Assembly: GCA_030838815.1 (NCBI GenBank)
Contig: JAUZEX010000494.1
Location: 1 to 6,122, forward strand
DNA from: Actinomycetota bacterium
Lineage (GTDB): Bacteria > Actinomycetota > Acidimicrobiia > IMCC26256 > BP-133
DNA length: 6,122 nucleotides
Direction: 5' to 3'
Positions 5,112 to 6,122 of the stretch are shown here, in pieces. The translations under genes were made by a program, and so were the position numbers. Under the pieces are notes generated by a model that saw only the letters and a program-made list of their open reading frames with translations, ran no database searches and was not told the DNA's origin. The stretch's first letter is position 1. Every line of letters begins with the position of its first letter.

Positions 5112-6122
5112 ATGAGCCAGGGTCGCGTCGCGCTTCGACACGCCGTTGCCGTGGTCGTCGCACTGGGAGCACTGGTGCTCGGGGACGTCGTCCCCCCCGA
5201 CCGGGCCCGGCCGGCCTCGGCCGCCGCCCAGGCGGCGAAGCCGAACAGCGTCACCGCCTACGGCTCGGCGCCCAACCAGGGTCCCGATGGATCGGCGCCC
5301 TTCCCCCGGCCGCCGGTGGCCATCGCCCGGGCCGGAGCGGAACGCACCGCCGGGTACTGGCTGGCCTCTGACGACGGCGCCGTGCGCAGCTATGGCACGG
5401 CCCGGTTCTTCGGTGCGCTCAGCCCGAAGCCGGCCCACCCCGTGGTCGGCATCGCCGCCCTCCCCAGCGGCGCCGGGTACTGGCTCGTGGCTACCGACGG
5501 CGGGGTGTTCGCCTTCGGCGCCGCGCCCTTCCTCGGCTCCCTCGGGGACCGGCACCTCGCGTCTCCAATCGTTGGCATGGCCGCCACTCCGTCCGGCACC
5601 GGGTATTGGCTGGTGGCTGCGGACGGGAGTCTGTTCGCCTTCGGCGACGCGCCCTATCTCGGTGCCCCGGCCGGTTCGGCGCTGCACGGCGCCGTCGTCG
5701 GCCTCGCCTCGTCGCCGACGGGCAGGGGCTACTGGCTGGCGGCGGAGGACGGAGGCGTCTTCGCCTACGGCGACGCCGGGTTCCTCGGCGCCATGGACGC
5801 CGGCAAGCTGCCCGCGCCCGTCTCCGCCATTGCCGCCCCGGCTTCGGGTGGCGGCTACTGGCTCCTCGGCCGCGACGGCCAGATCTACGCCTTCGGCCTT
5901 CCCGACCAGGGCTCCCCGGCCGACGGCGGGGCGGTGGAGGGAACGGCCGTCGGTCTGGCCGCCAGCGCCAACGACGGCTACTGGATCGTCCACGGCGAAC
6001 CGTTTGTGACGGCACCGGGCGAGTCCGGGCCCGAGGTCATCGCCCTCCAGCACCGTCTGACCGACCTGGGCTACTGGGTCGGTCCGTCCATCAGCGGCAC
6101 GTTCGACGACAACACCCGCCAG
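5112..6122 (+). CDS. Secreted GYW-repeat (propeller-like) protein with peptidoglycan-binding domain, C-terminus cut
   Basis: 337 codons, open at the right edge. Signal peptide: basic n-region (Arg5, Arg9), hydrophobic 11-27, and ASA (35-37) as the probable signal peptidase I site. Residues 70-293 hold six repeats with GYW at 81, 122, 164, 206, 248 and 289 (spacing 41-42). Each reads roughly GYWLVA-DGGVFAFGDA-FLG, followed by VVGIAA-PSG. Six blades of this size suggest a beta-propeller-like fold. Residues 306-337 (GPEVIALQ..L.DLGYWVG...SGTFDDNTRQ) are the first part of a PG_binding_1 domain, so the protein should act at the cell wall. In other actinobacteria such modules often precede an L,D-transpeptidase, amidase or other hydrolase; which one follows here is outside the window. 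The ATG at 5112 is preceded by a GGGGGGAAGGA purine run. It reads away from the phosphatase and is probably its own transcription unit. Confidence 0.9.
   Translation, partial: MSQGRVALRHAVAVVVALGALVLGDVVPPDRARPASAAAQAAKPNSVTAYGSAPNQGPDGSAPFPRPPVAIARAGAERTAGYWLASDDGAVRSYGTARFFGALSPKPAHPVVGIAALPSGAGYWLVATDGGVFAFGAAPFLGSLGDRHLASPIVGMAATPSGTGYWLVAADGSLFAFGDAPYLGAPAGSALHGAVVGLASSPTGRGYWLAAEDGGVFAYGDAGFLGAMDAGKLPAPVSAIAAPASGGGYWLLGRDGQIYAFGLPDQGSPADGGAVEGTAVGLAASANDGYWIVHGEPFVTAPGESGPEVIALQHRLTDLGYWVGPSISGTFDDNTRQ

Noticed and set aside
4908..6053. Minus-strand 381-codon open frame opposite the GYW-repeat protein
   Set aside because: It is the antisense of a protein with a clear signal peptide, regular repeats and a peptidoglycan-binding start. 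Its translation shows only mirrored repeats.

Overview
The window looks like chromosomal DNA from a high-GC actinobacterium, possibly Acidimicrobiia. I base this on the very high GC, GTG starts, GC-rich third codon positions and a secreted protein built from GYWL(V/A)A...DGG(V)FA(F/Y)G repeats. The taxon is an inference, and no 16S or marker gene is present.

Bases 1-3791 (minus strand) carry a biotin gene cluster transcribed right to left: bioB (biotin synthase), then bioA (8-amino-7-oxononanoate aminotransferase, overlapping bioB by a GTGA), then bioF (8-amino-7-oxononanoate synthase), which runs off the left edge before its stop. Together BioF, BioA and BioB supply three of the four final steps of biotin synthesis. 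The fourth, bioD, is not in the window. The aminotransferase resembles the Bacillus BioK (lysine-using) branch more than the classical SAM-using BioA. The 211-base gap between bioA and bioF holds three copies of a palindromic element, the last ending close to the bioF ribosome-binding site.

Bases 3867-4574 (minus) encode a histidine-phosphatase (phosphoglycerate-mutase-like) protein, 75 bases upstream of bioB and in the same direction. From 4575 the layout becomes divergent. A G/C-tract dyad (4584-4608) lies in front of a small, extremely hydrophilic 75-residue protein on the plus strand (4684-4911). A perfect 15-bp hairpin follows as its likely terminator.

Bases 5112-6122 (plus) start a secreted protein cut by the right edge: signal peptide, six GYW repeats of about 42 residues (probably a beta-propeller-like fold) and the beginning of a peptidoglycan-binding domain. 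A promoter candidate of the general-stress sigma type (GGTTG-N16-GGGTAT) lies upstream. The hydrophilic small protein also has a GGGTAT about 50 bases before its start.

No tRNA, rRNA, CRISPR array, transposase or phage gene was seen. The most unusual elements are the palindromic repeats inside the biotin operon, the BioK-like aminotransferase and the hydrophilin-like small gene.
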